From CAYHMW01 sp964357925 (GTDB taxonomy: Bacteria > Patescibacteriota > Microgenomatia > UBA8517), in contig CAYHMW010000023.1 in the NCBI GenBank assembly GCA_964357925.1, positions 1 to 13,396 of the forward strand: DNA of 13,396 nucleotides, written 5' to 3'. Below the pieces are notes generated by a model. It made no database searches. It was not told the origin of the DNA and saw only the letters and a program-made list of their open reading frames with translations. The translations under genes were made by a program, and so were the position numbers. Numbering within the stretch: position 1 is the stretch's first letter; each line of letters opens with the position of its first letter. This document shows positions 1 to 5,985 of this stretch, piece after piece.

Positions 1-57
1 GAACCTCTGACCTCTTCAATGTCAATGAAGCGCTCTAACCAACTGAGCTACGGATTC
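1..57 (-). tRNA. tRNA-Val (anticodon GAC), 3' part cut by window edge
   Basis: Read on the minus strand the segment begins GAATCCG (5' acceptor strand), then TA, the D-stem GCTC/GAGC around AGTTGGTTA, and an anticodon arm CTTCA-TTGACAT-TGAAG. The loop gives anticodon GAC, which reads valine codons. The T-arm begins AGAGGTTC and then the window ends. The 5' end is only four bases after the stop codon of the GIY-YIG gene. A second copy of the tRNA 5' part lies at 354-374. Confidence 0.93.
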
Positions 58-61
58 AAGA

Positions 62-298
62 TTAACTCCTGTTTTTTAAAAAGTTTTTGCCAAAACCTGT
101 TTTAAAATACTTTTCTCTTGCAACAGCTTTATCTTTATTTAAACATGCTTCGTAATAAATTAGCTTAAATGGCCCTCGAGATTTTGTTGATTTTATTAAG
201 CCGAGATTGTGTTTTTTGAATCGTTGTCTTAGATTATTGGACCAACCTATGTATAAGGCTTTGTCCTTTATACTTTGCAGTACGTAAGTATAATACAT
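62..298 (-). CDS. small GIY-YIG nuclease family protein, upstream of tRNA-Val
   Basis: This is a 78-residue single-domain GIY-YIG protein of the UvrC N-terminal/YhbQ-like type. The GIY-equivalent is Y5-V6-L7, the YIG is Y16-I17-G18, the active-site arginine is likely R24 or R26, and the candidate metal-binding glutamate is E62 in the REKYFKTG motif. The C-terminus GKNFLKNRS is typical of these stand-alone domains. Such proteins are predicted DNA endonucleases, but most stand-alone ones have no proven role. There is no Shine-Dalgarno sequence before the ATG. The stop codon is four bases from the mature 5' end of tRNA-Val, so the two are probably co-transcribed from the promoter at 383-411. The gene, a GC-rich palindrome and a duplicated tRNA 5' fragment look like one inserted unit. 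Confidence 0.88.
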   Translation of the reverse strand: MYYTYVLQSIKDKALYIGWSNNLRQRFKKHNLGLIKSTKSRGPFKLIYYEACLNKDKAVAREKYFKTGFGKNFLKNRS

Positions 299-309
299 AA
301 TTTACGCTC

Positions 310-350
310 CCTGCCCGCCATTGGCTACGCCGCAGGCGTTGGCAGGCGGG
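310..350. repeat. GC-rich palindromic repeat (REP-like)
   Basis: Outer arms cccgcc (314-319) and ggcggg (345-350) enclose a perfect inner hairpin acgcc-gca-ggcgt (327-339). It is far more GC-rich than its surroundings. The string cctgcccgcc (310-319) recurs in reverse complement at 7567-7576 inside dinB, so this is likely a dispersed genomic repeat. It sits exactly between the start of the GIY-YIG gene and the duplicated tRNA fragment. Confidence 0.7.
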
Positions 351-353
351 TAG

Positions 354-374
354 CCAACTGAGCTACGGATTCAA
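354..374 (-). repeat. duplicated 5' fragment of tRNA-Val
   Basis: These 21 bases are identical to 39-59. They carry tRNA nucleotides 1-19 (acceptor 5' strand, D-stem and D-loop up to the GG pair) plus two upstream bases. The identity stops at the D-loop GG, after which the palindromic repeat follows. The fragment cannot make a tRNA and is best read as the scar of an insertion or as a relic of a tandem tRNA copy. Confidence 0.85.
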
Positions 375-382
375 ACAGTCCA

Positions 383-411
383 ATTATATGTTTAGTTAAA
401 GATATCAGCAA
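383..411 (-). promoter_or_regulatory. sigma-70-type promoter of the tRNA-Val/GIY-YIG unit
   Basis: On the minus strand TTGCTG (411-406), a 17-base spacer and a perfect TATAAT (388-383) form a good promoter. The -10 box is ten bases before the tRNA 5' fragment, the right spacing for a tRNA with a very short leader. It now lies about 330 bases upstream of the intact tRNA, with the GIY-YIG gene in between. Confidence 0.65.
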
Positions 412-420
412 CTAAAAACA

Positions 421-1425
421 TTAAAATTTAGTTGTGGAGATTTCCTCAGCCATTTTGTAGAAATTTTCGAGATCAATTTTTCTTAGACTATATGCGCTGC
501 CGTGGTAGCCGAATGCTGGGACGCAAACGTTTACTGCTCTTGTGTGTCCGTTATTCTCGAAATTATTTGGCTCAAGAGAGGGCAAGGTTTCTTCTGAAAT
601 AAAGCCTTTTTGGAAGGGTTTTGTGATTTTTGTTTCAAAATATTCACGAACCTGTGGATGCAGAATGTATTGACCACCGCGATACATAATCATGGTACCT
701 TTGCCCGTAATCCCGAAGACTTCGGCTTTGCCTCCTGTTTGGTGAATGGGGCAGTAGTCGAGAACCACGGCTAAGTCTGGTTGATACTTGAAACATAGCC
801 CGTTGGCGCTGTGGTCTTGCATTTCCTCATCTGTTGTAAATGCAAAAAGATTGTTTTTTAGTACGCTTGGTTTGTTGCTAATTAACTCGAGAAGTGTCCA
901 GACAGACACTTTATTGTCGAGGCTTGAGGCGATAATTGAAGTTCCGTTTTCGATGAATTCCCTTTGGAAACTGCCTGTTTGACCTTCTTTGACATTGGCT
1001 TTTCGTGCCTCGTTTTCGCTGTTAAACCCGAGATCGAGATATACTGAATTGAAAGATTTTATATTTTCTTGTTTAAGCGGCTCTTCGTGCAAAATTACTC
1101 CTTTTTTCTTGGTGTCGTTGATATTGAGATAAACTACAGTGTGGTCTAGCCTGTTTGCAAATATCCAGCCTACTGGCAGTATTCGAAGCTTGCCATCGCT
1201 CTCGATTTTGGTTACTTGGAAACCAACTTCGTCGATATGGGCGGCGAAGAGCTTTTTTGCGTTTTTGTTGCCGACGAGAAGCGTACCGTAGCCTTCTTGC
1301 CAGTATTGAACTTTCCTTTTATTGAAATAATCATTTAAAAATTGCAATATTTGGCCAGTATCCCCCGTCACTGAGTGGGTGTTAACGAGATCATGTAACA
1401 GTTGATATTTAGTATTTATTTTCAT
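421..1425 (-). CDS. M42 family metallo-aminopeptidase
   Basis: This 334-residue protein matches the M42 peptidases (FrvX/glutamyl-aminopeptidase/tetrahedral aminopeptidase group), cytosolic two-metal enzymes that trim peptides and usually form large dodecamers. The metal and catalytic positions are recognisable: H63 and D65 in AAHIDEVGF, the bridging aspartate D170 in SSLDNKVS (family form ALDDR.G), the catalytic pair E200-E201 in TTDEEMQD, D223 in VVLDYCP, and a C-terminal histidine H308 in FGYHGSAYS. Residues around 70-160 form the inserted lid/dimerisation domain of the family. The catalytic loops are divergent (DNKVS, TTDEEMQDH), so substrate preference cannot be read. Length is close to the usual 340-360. 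A TATAAT lies 12 bases before the ATG, implying a nearly leaderless mRNA. An attenuator-like terminator sits further upstream, after pheA. Confidence 0.88.
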   Translation of the reverse strand: MKINTKYQLLHDLVNTHSVTGDTGQILQFLNDYFNKRKVQYWQEGYGTLLVGNKNAKKLFAAHIDEVGFQVTKIESDGKLRILPVGWIFANRLDHTVVYLNINDTKKKGVILHEEPLKQENIKSFNSVYLDLGFNSENEARKANVKEGQTGSFQREFIENGTSIIASSLDNKVSVWTLLELISNKPSVLKNNLFAFTTDEEMQDHSANGLCFKYQPDLAVVLDYCPIHQTGGKAEVFGITGKGTMIMYRGGQYILHPQVREYFETKITKPFQKGFISEETLPSLEPNNFENNGHTRAVNVCVPAFGYHGSAYSLRKIDLENFYKMAEEISTTKF

Positions 1426-1437
1426 TGCTAAACGACA

Positions 1438-1443
1438 ATTATA
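1438..1443 (-). promoter_or_regulatory. -10 box (TATAAT) of the M42 peptidase gene
   Basis: A perfect TATAAT on the minus strand ends 12 bases before the ATG at 1425, which would give a 5' leader of about five bases. No convincing -35 box is visible. If real, it gives the peptidase a promoter independent of the pheA operon and its terminator. Confidence 0.4.
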
Positions 1444-1514
1444 GCGCGTTCGCGGTCATTTTCTCTATTCTGACTATCTTTGGTTTAACCCTTATCTAAC
1501 TTGTCTTTTTTGAA

Positions 1515-1551
1515 AATAAAAAAGACCTCTCGTGGTGAGAGGCCTTTTTTT
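1515..1551. terminator. bidirectional intrinsic terminator after pheA
   Basis: The stem cctctc/gagagg (1526-1531 and 1537-1542) with loop gtggt is extended by a G-C and a G·U pair. It is followed by a T-run on both strands: T7 on plus (1545-1551), and T6-A-T4 on minus (1523-1513). On the minus strand it ends the trigger factor-unknown-pheA transcript. Its 5' arm and loop are exactly complementary to 1585-1597, giving a competing structure. Confidence 0.85.
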
Positions 1552-1654
1552 ATTGATTTCTTTTTAGGTGTTTTCTTTAGTTGTCCTCTCACCACGAACC
1601 ATTGGCCCACATAAAGCGGGTCATAAGTGTGATAAAGAGACAAGTTTTTCGCAT
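1518..1654 (-). promoter_or_regulatory. candidate transcription attenuator with leader mini-ORF
   Basis: In the minus-strand RNA, segment 1 (RNA of 1597-1585) and segment 2 (1542-1530) are perfectly complementary over 13 bases. Segment 2 also forms the terminator hairpin with segment 3 (1531-1526). A 1:2 pair would therefore prevent termination. Segment 1 coincides with the end of a mini-ORF that starts at ATG 1654 and stops with TGA at 1589 (21 codons, with in-frame ATGs also at 1624 and 1612). It ends R-F-M-W-A-N-G-S-W, so the last Trp codon and the stop lie inside segment 1. No Shine-Dalgarno is seen, the Trp codons are not adjacent, and the downstream gene is a peptidase with its own possible -10 box. 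Function is inferred only. Confidence 0.35.
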
Positions 1655-1669
1655 GGTTGTATTGGTATT

Positions 1670-2524
1670 TTAGGTGTGAGTTTCAAGCGTGTCAAGATTG
1701 GTAGACTCAGTAATGGTCTCACCCTTTTTATATGTTCCCAGTTTTTGAATGAGTTTTGTGTGTGGTCTGAGGGCAATTATTATTTGATCAACTAGTGAGG
1801 TGTTATTTTGATGTTCGAAATCCAAATAAAATTTATAATTGAATGGCTTCCCAAGGACCGGTCTTGATTCCAGATGAGTCAGATTTAAGTTATTGCTTGC
1901 AAAAACATTTAAACTTTTCAATAGTGACCCAGGCTTATGAGAAACGACAAACATAAGCGTAGTTTTTGTGCCACTCTTCGAGTTATTTGTTTTTTGGATG
2001 ACTATGAAGCGTGTGTAGTTGTGCTTGTTGTCTTGAATATTTTTTTTAAGTACTTTGAGGCCGTAAATTTTAGCCGCACTCTGGCTTGCAATTGCCGCTT
2101 CGTTCACCGTTTTTTTGAGTGAAATATAAGCAGCTGCAGCTGCCGTGTCCTCGAATATTTCAGGAGTTATTCTGTTTGTATGCAAAAAGGTATGGCATTG
2201 ACTGAGAGCTTTTTCATGGGAGAAAGCCTTTGTGATATTTTTAAGTTCCGTAGAGCTTGAGCCCAGAAGGTTGTGGTCTATTTTTAGAGTTATTTCTGCT
2301 TTAATGTGGAAATTGTATTCAGTGATTAGGTCATAAACTTCGTTAAGTGACCCAATAATTGTGTTTTCGATCGGCATAACTGCGTAATTTGCCTTTCCTT
2401 TTTTAAGAAATTCGAAAACTTCCCTGAAAGTTCCATTGCCGACTAGTTTGTCATTGGGAAAAAGATGAAGTGCTGCAATGTGGCTGTAACTCCCTGGAAT
2501 TCCCTGATATACAACGGTTGTCAT
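1670..2524 (-). CDS. pheA: prephenate dehydratase with ACT domain
   Basis: This 284-residue monofunctional prephenate dehydratase converts prephenate to phenylpyruvate, the step that commits chorismate to phenylalanine. The catalytic half occupies residues 1-178 and shows GIPGSYSHIAA (8-18), the substrate motif MPIENTIIGSLNEVYDL (50-66) and the essential T171-R172-F173. A C-terminal ACT domain (about 188-265) carries the Phe-binding signatures KPGSLL (197-202) and ESRP (219-222), so feedback inhibition by phenylalanine is expected. Length is typical for the family. It starts 14 bases after the unknown gene 2539-3159, with no clear Shine-Dalgarno, and is read as the third gene of the trigger factor run. 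No chorismate mutase or aminotransferase lies nearby. An intrinsic terminator follows. Confidence 0.96.
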   Translation of the reverse strand: MTTVVYQGIPGSYSHIAALHLFPNDKLVGNGTFREVFEFLKKGKANYAVMPIENTIIGSLNEVYDLITEYNFHIKAEITLKIDHNLLGSSSTELKNITKAFSHEKALSQCHTFLHTNRITPEIFEDTAAAAAYISLKKTVNEAAIASQSAAKIYGLKVLKKNIQDNKHNYTRFIVIQKTNNSKSGTKTTLMFVVSHKPGSLLKSLNVFASNNLNLTHLESRPVLGKPFNYKFYLDFEHQNNTSLVDQIIIALRPHTKLIQKLGTYKKGETITESTNLDTLETHT

Positions 2525-2538
2525 TAAGAAGAAAAAAG

Positions 2539-3159
2539 TTAGGCGGCAGAACGACCAGAGTAGTGTTCACCTGACAGGAGATATTTGGCACCGTGTTTTT
2601 TGTAGTTTTGGCCCCACATATTCCTCTTGCTCCCCCTTTTGTTTGCTGCTGCTAACCAGGTTCCTGAGTGTTCTATTCTCTTTCTGAAATTTTGTATGAA
2701 TTCAAAGATGTTTTGCAATACGTTTAGATCGTGTTCACTTGTGGAAACCGGTGCCTTGAATGCTGCGATTTTTAGCTCTTGAGTAAGTTTCGGTGTTGCC
2801 TCAGCGATTCTAGTGACTTCTTGATGAATCGCATGTATCCGGATTCTGAGTTCGTTTGTTCTGCGTTCGACTAATACTTCTTCTTCTCTTCCAAGTGTTT
2901 GTTCTATTCGAATTTGGGCTTGGTATGCCTCAGTCTCTTTACGATGTCCAGAATAAACTTCTCTAATTTTTAACTCTTCGCCTGGGACTATTTCACCGCT
3001 AAGAGGTTCATGGTTCGTTTTTGAACCCATAATTTGTCCAATAATTTCACTTGGGAGGGGATTCAGGAGTTCTGCTCTCAGTGATTCAATTGTGCCCCCG
3101 CCAAGATCTCTTAGAGCTTCGAGTGGGTTTTTAAATTGTACGCCTTTTTTGTTGTTCAT
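2539..3159 (-). CDS. conserved unknown protein between trigger factor and pheA
   Basis: This is a 206-residue soluble protein without signal peptide or membrane segment. The first 65 residues are low in predicted order and rich in Gly/Pro. Residues about 70-165 are strongly charged and helical, probably a coiled coil. The C-terminal 40 residues are basic and aromatic (GTWLAAANKRGSKRNMWGQ followed by NYKKHGAKYLLSGEHYSGRS), a patch that looks conserved and could bind nucleic acid or a partner. I recall similar C-termini in unnamed Microgenomates proteins but cannot verify this here. It lies 15 bases after trigger factor and 14 bases before pheA, without Shine-Dalgarno sequences, and so belongs to the same transcript. 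No function is assigned. Confidence 0.8.
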   Translation of the reverse strand: MNNKKGVQFKNPLEALRDLGGGTIESLRAELLNPLPSEIIGQIMGSKTNHEPLSGEIVPGEELKIREVYSGHRKETEAYQAQIRIEQTLGREEEVLVERRTNELRIRIHAIHQEVTRIAEATPKLTQELKIAAFKAPVSTSEHDLNVLQNIFEFIQNFRKRIEHSGTWLAAANKRGSKRNMWGQNYKKHGAKYLLSGEHYSGRSAA

Positions 3160-3174
3160 CTTGTTGGGTCAATG

Positions 3175-4020
3175 TTACAGTAGTGATACGAGTGCGTCTA
3201 GCACTTTGCGTCTTTTGAGAATTGTTGTAAAGAGCACTTTCTGTTCTGTAGTTATTGTATGATTATGGTCTTTGTGGTTGGGGTGTCCGTCAGCAGCATG
3301 AGCAAAGTTTTGAATCTCTTTGTCATCAACTGAGATTTTTTCGTCTCTCGAAATGCGCCCGAGAATAAGATCAAGTTTAATACTTGCCCTGGCTTGTGCC
3401 TTGTAGTCTTCACGTAGAGTATCTGGGGTTTTGTTTATTGATTTGAGGTAGCCCTCAAGCTCAAGGCCAAGCTTCTCCAGTCGTTCGAGGAGATTTGCGA
3501 GTCTGGCTTGCACTTCATCTTCAATAAGCATAGTTGGGGGTTCTAGATCAAATTTTTCGAGTAGTATCCGAATTACTTCCTGTTCTTTTTCTTCTTTTGT
3601 TTGTTTTTCTTTGGTTTTGGCTTCCATTTTGATCGTTTCTTTGTAATCTTTAATTTCAAATTTTGGAAGTTCTGCAGTCGTTGCTCTTATTTGCCAATCC
3701 TCGCCTTCTTTTGCGCTAACTAGCTCGAATTTGGGGTACATTGCAGGGACAATGCTATGCTCTTTGAGAGCGGCAGTATAGGCTTCGGGGAGTAAATTAT
3801 TTATGGTGTTTTCAATAATTTTGTCTGGGTCAAGGTGTTTCATTGCCTTGTCTAATGGGGCCTTGCCTTGTCTGAAACCAGGCACGTTAACGTTTTTGGC
3901 TAGTTCGGCAATAACATTTGACTTTTGAAGGTCAATTTTTGTCCAAGGGACGTGAAGTGTGAGTTGAACTGTGCCCCCGTCAAGCTTGGCTAATGTCGAC
4001 CTCAAAGATGACTTCTTCAT
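3175..4020 (-). CDS. tig: trigger factor, short form lacking the PPIase domain
   Basis: This 281-residue ribosome-associated chaperone receives nascent chains at the tunnel exit. The N-terminal ribosome-binding domain (1-120) contains the signature NVPGFRQGKAPLDKAMKHL, with G48-F49-R50-x-G52-K53 the part that docks on ribosomal protein uL23. Residues from about 125 onward pass directly into the helical C-terminal substrate-binding domain (VIRILLEKFDLEPPTMLIEDEVQARL and on). The FKBP-type prolyl isomerase domain that normally lies between is absent, which accounts for the length of 281 against the usual 430 or so. A His-rich stretch (HAADGHPNHKDHNH) lies near residues 235-250. First gene of a three-gene run with the unknown protein and pheA. 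A TATAAT ten bases before the ATG predicts a leader of only a few bases. Confidence 0.93.
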   Translation of the reverse strand: MKKSSLRSTLAKLDGGTVQLTLHVPWTKIDLQKSNVIAELAKNVNVPGFRQGKAPLDKAMKHLDPDKIIENTINNLLPEAYTAALKEHSIVPAMYPKFELVSAKEGEDWQIRATTAELPKFEIKDYKETIKMEAKTKEKQTKEEKEQEVIRILLEKFDLEPPTMLIEDEVQARLANLLERLEKLGLELEGYLKSINKTPDTLREDYKAQARASIKLDLILGRISRDEKISVDDKEIQNFAHAADGHPNHKDHNHTITTEQKVLFTTILKRRKVLDALVSLL

Positions 4021-4030
4021 TATGGAGCGT

Positions 4031-4036
4031 ATTATA
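4031..4036 (-). promoter_or_regulatory. -10 box (TATAAT) of the trigger factor operon
   Basis: A perfect TATAAT on the minus strand ends ten bases before the ATG at 4020, placing transcription start about three bases from the start codon. No clear -35 box is seen. The remaining gap (4037-4192) contains only a weak hairpin, cagc-ctttgt-gctg near 4046-4059, which could end the holin transcript. I see no small gene there. Confidence 0.5.
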
Positions 4037-4192
4037 TCTCAAAATCAGCCTTTGTGCTGGGTTTGGAAGATTTTTGCTTTAAAAGTTTGAGTGGGAGGTT
4101 TCGGAAATTTGAAAGTGTTTGCTCGAAAATCGCTTGGTGTACGAAATCCAAGTTTCTGATCCTGTTTCTTTTGAGAATGGGTTGTTTTATTT

Positions 4193-4573
4193 TTACTCAC
4201 GGGAGATTTTATGAAGAAACCAGGTGACCAGGGTGAGAAGTATGGATGCGATGGTTGCTGTTAGGAAGCTGTCGATTTCGAAGCCTGGAACAATTTTGGC
4301 GACGAGTATTAGAAAACCGACATTAATAAAGAAGGCTGTGATTCCGAGCGTGACGATCGTGAAAGGGAGAGCAAGAAATTGTATTATTGGTTTAATGAAA
4401 GTACTTATAACTCCCGTGACAATCGCTGCGATGATAGCAGCCTGAATGTTTTCTAGTACGAATCCAGGGAGGATGTACTCGACTACGAGAAGAGCGAAAG
4501 TGTTTATTGTAAGGTTGAATAGGAGGCGACCAAAGCTTCTATTTTCTGTGGGTGAATGCTTCCTGTTTAACAT
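4193..4573 (-). CDS. phage-holin-4-type small membrane protein
   Basis: This 126-residue protein of the holin superfamily IV type (PF04020) has four hydrophobic segments, at about 17-34, 41-60, 66-92 and 100-121. It carries the family's usual core LPFTIVTLGITAFFINVGFL followed by a KIVPGFEI stretch. Family members are widespread chromosomal membrane proteins; a lytic role is not established for them. The start overlaps the hydrolase stop as TAATG, so translation is coupled to the hydrolase. The protein may sit next to that membrane-anchored enzyme in the cytoplasmic membrane, but a joint function is only inferred. Confidence 0.88.
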   Translation of the reverse strand: MLNRKHSPTENRSFGRLLFNLTINTFALLVVEYILPGFVLENIQAAIIAAIVTGVISTFIKPIIQFLALPFTIVTLGITAFFINVGFLILVAKIVPGFEIDSFLTATIASILLTLVTWFLHKISRE

Positions 4574-5643
4574 TAGTTTAATAATGCAGTGTGATTGATG
4601 AAAAAGTCAAGGTCTTGCTTCATCGCTTCATCCCAGCTACCAGCCATGTTATGATCGGCGCCTGCATGTTTTTGATATTCTACTTCAAGACCCTGTTTCT
4701 TTAATAATGTAACTAAGTCTTCTGTCCATTCGATCGGTATGGCATCGTCCCCTGTTCCTTGGTGGAACTGGAGGGGCGCTTTGATGTTTTCCAGATAGTT
4801 TGTAAAAGAGAACTTGCTGGCATCATAAATACTTTCAAATTTTGCGAGTTCGCTCCGTAGAAACTTGCCTCCGTCCTCTGCTTCGTCTGTGTAGTAGAGT
4901 ACTGAATACGGGAAAGGCTTGGTGACAGGTGCCCATAAGGCCGTTGGGATCTCCGCTTTTGTGATGGCTAAGACGGTAAGCGCAACTTGGCCGCCATTGC
5001 TGTGTGCCCAGATGAATTGGTTTTGGTTGTCCCAGCCTACGCGCGAGGCTTCCTCCTTCGCTAAAGCTTCGGCGGACAAGTCGGCGGGTAAGCCTCCGTT
5101 TTTAATGGTGTTTATTAGATTGAGGACTGTAGTGTAGGTTTGGAATCTGGTTTCAAAAATGTTGCCTGCTTCGGAATCTGACCCTGCGTATCCAAGGAAA
5201 TCAGGTGCTATTGTGATATAACCATTTTCGGCGAAAAATTTCGCTGCGTTTCTTGTTCCTAGACCTGTGAAGTATGTGTCATCTGGGACAAAACCTCTGA
5301 GCATTATAATTATTGGGTACTTGCCCTCTTTGATGGGTAAATTTATTTGCCCTGTAGTTGTCTTTGTATCTTTTTCTGTCGGAGTTGGATTGAACTTGAA
5401 AGAAAATGTATGTGTGGTAAAGATGTCTGAAGCGTTCTTTTCTGCTTCTCCGAGTTTGATCTGACCGGTGTCGAATTTGGCTTGAGACAAGTTGTCGATT
5501 GAATATTGAGCTAGTGGTGTGGGGGCTGGTGTGGGTGTGTTTGAGATAAAGCGTGGATATGTTGCTTTACCTAAAGAGAGCCCGCTTGTGAAGGAAATTG
5601 CTGCGACAAAAATGAAACTCATGACGATTATGGTGTATTTCAT
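4573..5643 (-). CDS. membrane-anchored alpha/beta hydrolase (esterase/peptidase-like)
   Basis: This 356-residue serine hydrolase of the prolyl-oligopeptidase/dienelactone-hydrolase-like group starts with an N-terminal hydrophobic anchor (residues 4-25) and a Pro/Thr-rich linker (35-42), so the domain is probably outside the membrane. The fold shows YPIIIMLRGFVPDD (oxyanion strand) and IAPDFLGYAGSDS, the nucleophile elbow W-A-H-S215-N-G-G, an acid at D299 or D300 in TGDDAIPIEW, and the catalytic H331 in GADHNMAGSWDEAM. The elbow has alanine in place of the usual first glycine (A-H-S-N-G). Residues about 183-200 (LPADLSAEALAKEEAS) are encoded by a palindromic repeat inserted in frame. The substrate is unknown. 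It is the first gene of a two-gene operon with the holin-type gene; a possible -10 box TACAAT lies at 5658-5663. Confidence 0.87.
   Translation of the reverse strand: MKYTIIVMSFIFVAAISFTSGLSLGKATYPRFISNTPTPAPTPLAQYSIDNLSQAKFDTGQIKLGEAEKNASDIFTTHTFSFKFNPTPTEKDTKTTTGQINLPIKEGKYPIIIMLRGFVPDDTYFTGLGTRNAAKFFAENGYITIAPDFLGYAGSDSEAGNIFETRFQTYTTVLNLINTIKNGGLPADLSAEALAKEEASRVGWDNQNQFIWAHSNGGQVALTVLAITKAEIPTALWAPVTKPFPYSVLYYTDEAEDGGKFLRSELAKFESIYDASKFSFTNYLENIKAPLQFHQGTGDDAIPIEWTEDLVTLLKKQGLEVEYQKHAGADHNMAGSWDEAMKQDLDFFINHTALLN
5045..5096. repeat. palindromic repeat inserted in frame in the hydrolase gene
   Basis: Perfect 7-base inverted arms gaggctt (5045-5051) and aagcctc (5090-5096) bound a GC-rich segment containing ccttcgctaaagcttcggcg. 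The other reading frame of the same DNA gives S-F-A-K-A-S-A-D-K-S-A-G. From memory, both this peptide and the sense-frame LSAEALAKE recur in unrelated Patescibacteria proteins, suggesting a mobile palindromic element; a database check was not possible. The hydrolase frame stays open through it. Confidence 0.6.
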
Positions 5644-5670
5644 AATCTTTCACGTGTATTGTAGCATTTG

Positions 5671-5700
5671 TTGACTAGTATGGGGTAAATTTGAGATAAT
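5671..5700 (+). promoter_or_regulatory. promoter of the 77-residue unknown gene
   Basis: TTGACT (5671-5676), an 18-base spacer and GATAAT (5695-5700) predict a start near 5707. The leader is about 39 bases and carries GGAAAGG (5731-5737), a Shine-Dalgarno eight bases before the ATG. It lies back to back with the hydrolase promoter region. Confidence 0.6.
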
Positions 5701-5745
5701 ACGTGTTCAAAGCATCGCTCTTTTTTTGTTGGAAAGGATTGCAGA

Positions 5746-5979
5746 ATGCCAAATGGTAATGGTTTAGGTTTAACCCACTTGGAAGACAATCCCCCATCTG
5801 ATTGGGGCCAGGTGAGGAAAAATCATGGCAATGTAAGTGTTGCCGATCTAGTGGTTGAGTTTATTGATAAAGGTGGACGCCTGCAAAGGCGCGGGTTCAC
5901 CGATCCGGTGCAATACAGTCGTTTTGTATCGCAGAATGGGCATAAGGGGATTTCGCTGTATAAGCGAGTGCTAACGTAG
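5746..5979 (+). CDS. unknown 77-residue protein, stand-alone transcription unit
   Basis: I do not recognise this small soluble protein. The sequence has an N-terminal Gly/Asn-rich stretch, a short acidic-aromatic part (LEDNPPSDWGQVRKNHG), and a middle VADLVVEFIDKGGRLQRRGF that looks like a helix-turn-strand unit. It ends basic (GHKGISLYKRVLT). No membrane segment or cysteine is present. It is likely a real gene because all control elements are present: promoter at 5671-5700, a Shine-Dalgarno eight bases before the ATG, and a perfect terminator twelve bases after the stop. It is the only gene on the plus strand between about 1 and 6850, so it is regulated alone. A DNA- or RNA-binding role is possible but unproven. 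Confidence 0.7.
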   Translation: MPNGNGLGLTHLEDNPPSDWGQVRKNHGNVSVADLVVEFIDKGGRLQRRGFTDPVQYSRFVSQNGHKGISLYKRVLT

Positions 5980-5985
5980 TGGTTA

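Noticed and set aside
1518..1600. T-box riboswitch before the M42 peptidase
   Set aside because: There is no GGGTGGNACCGCG-type T-box sequence and no bulged antiterminator. The complementary segments pair perfectly over 13 bases, which fits simple attenuation better.
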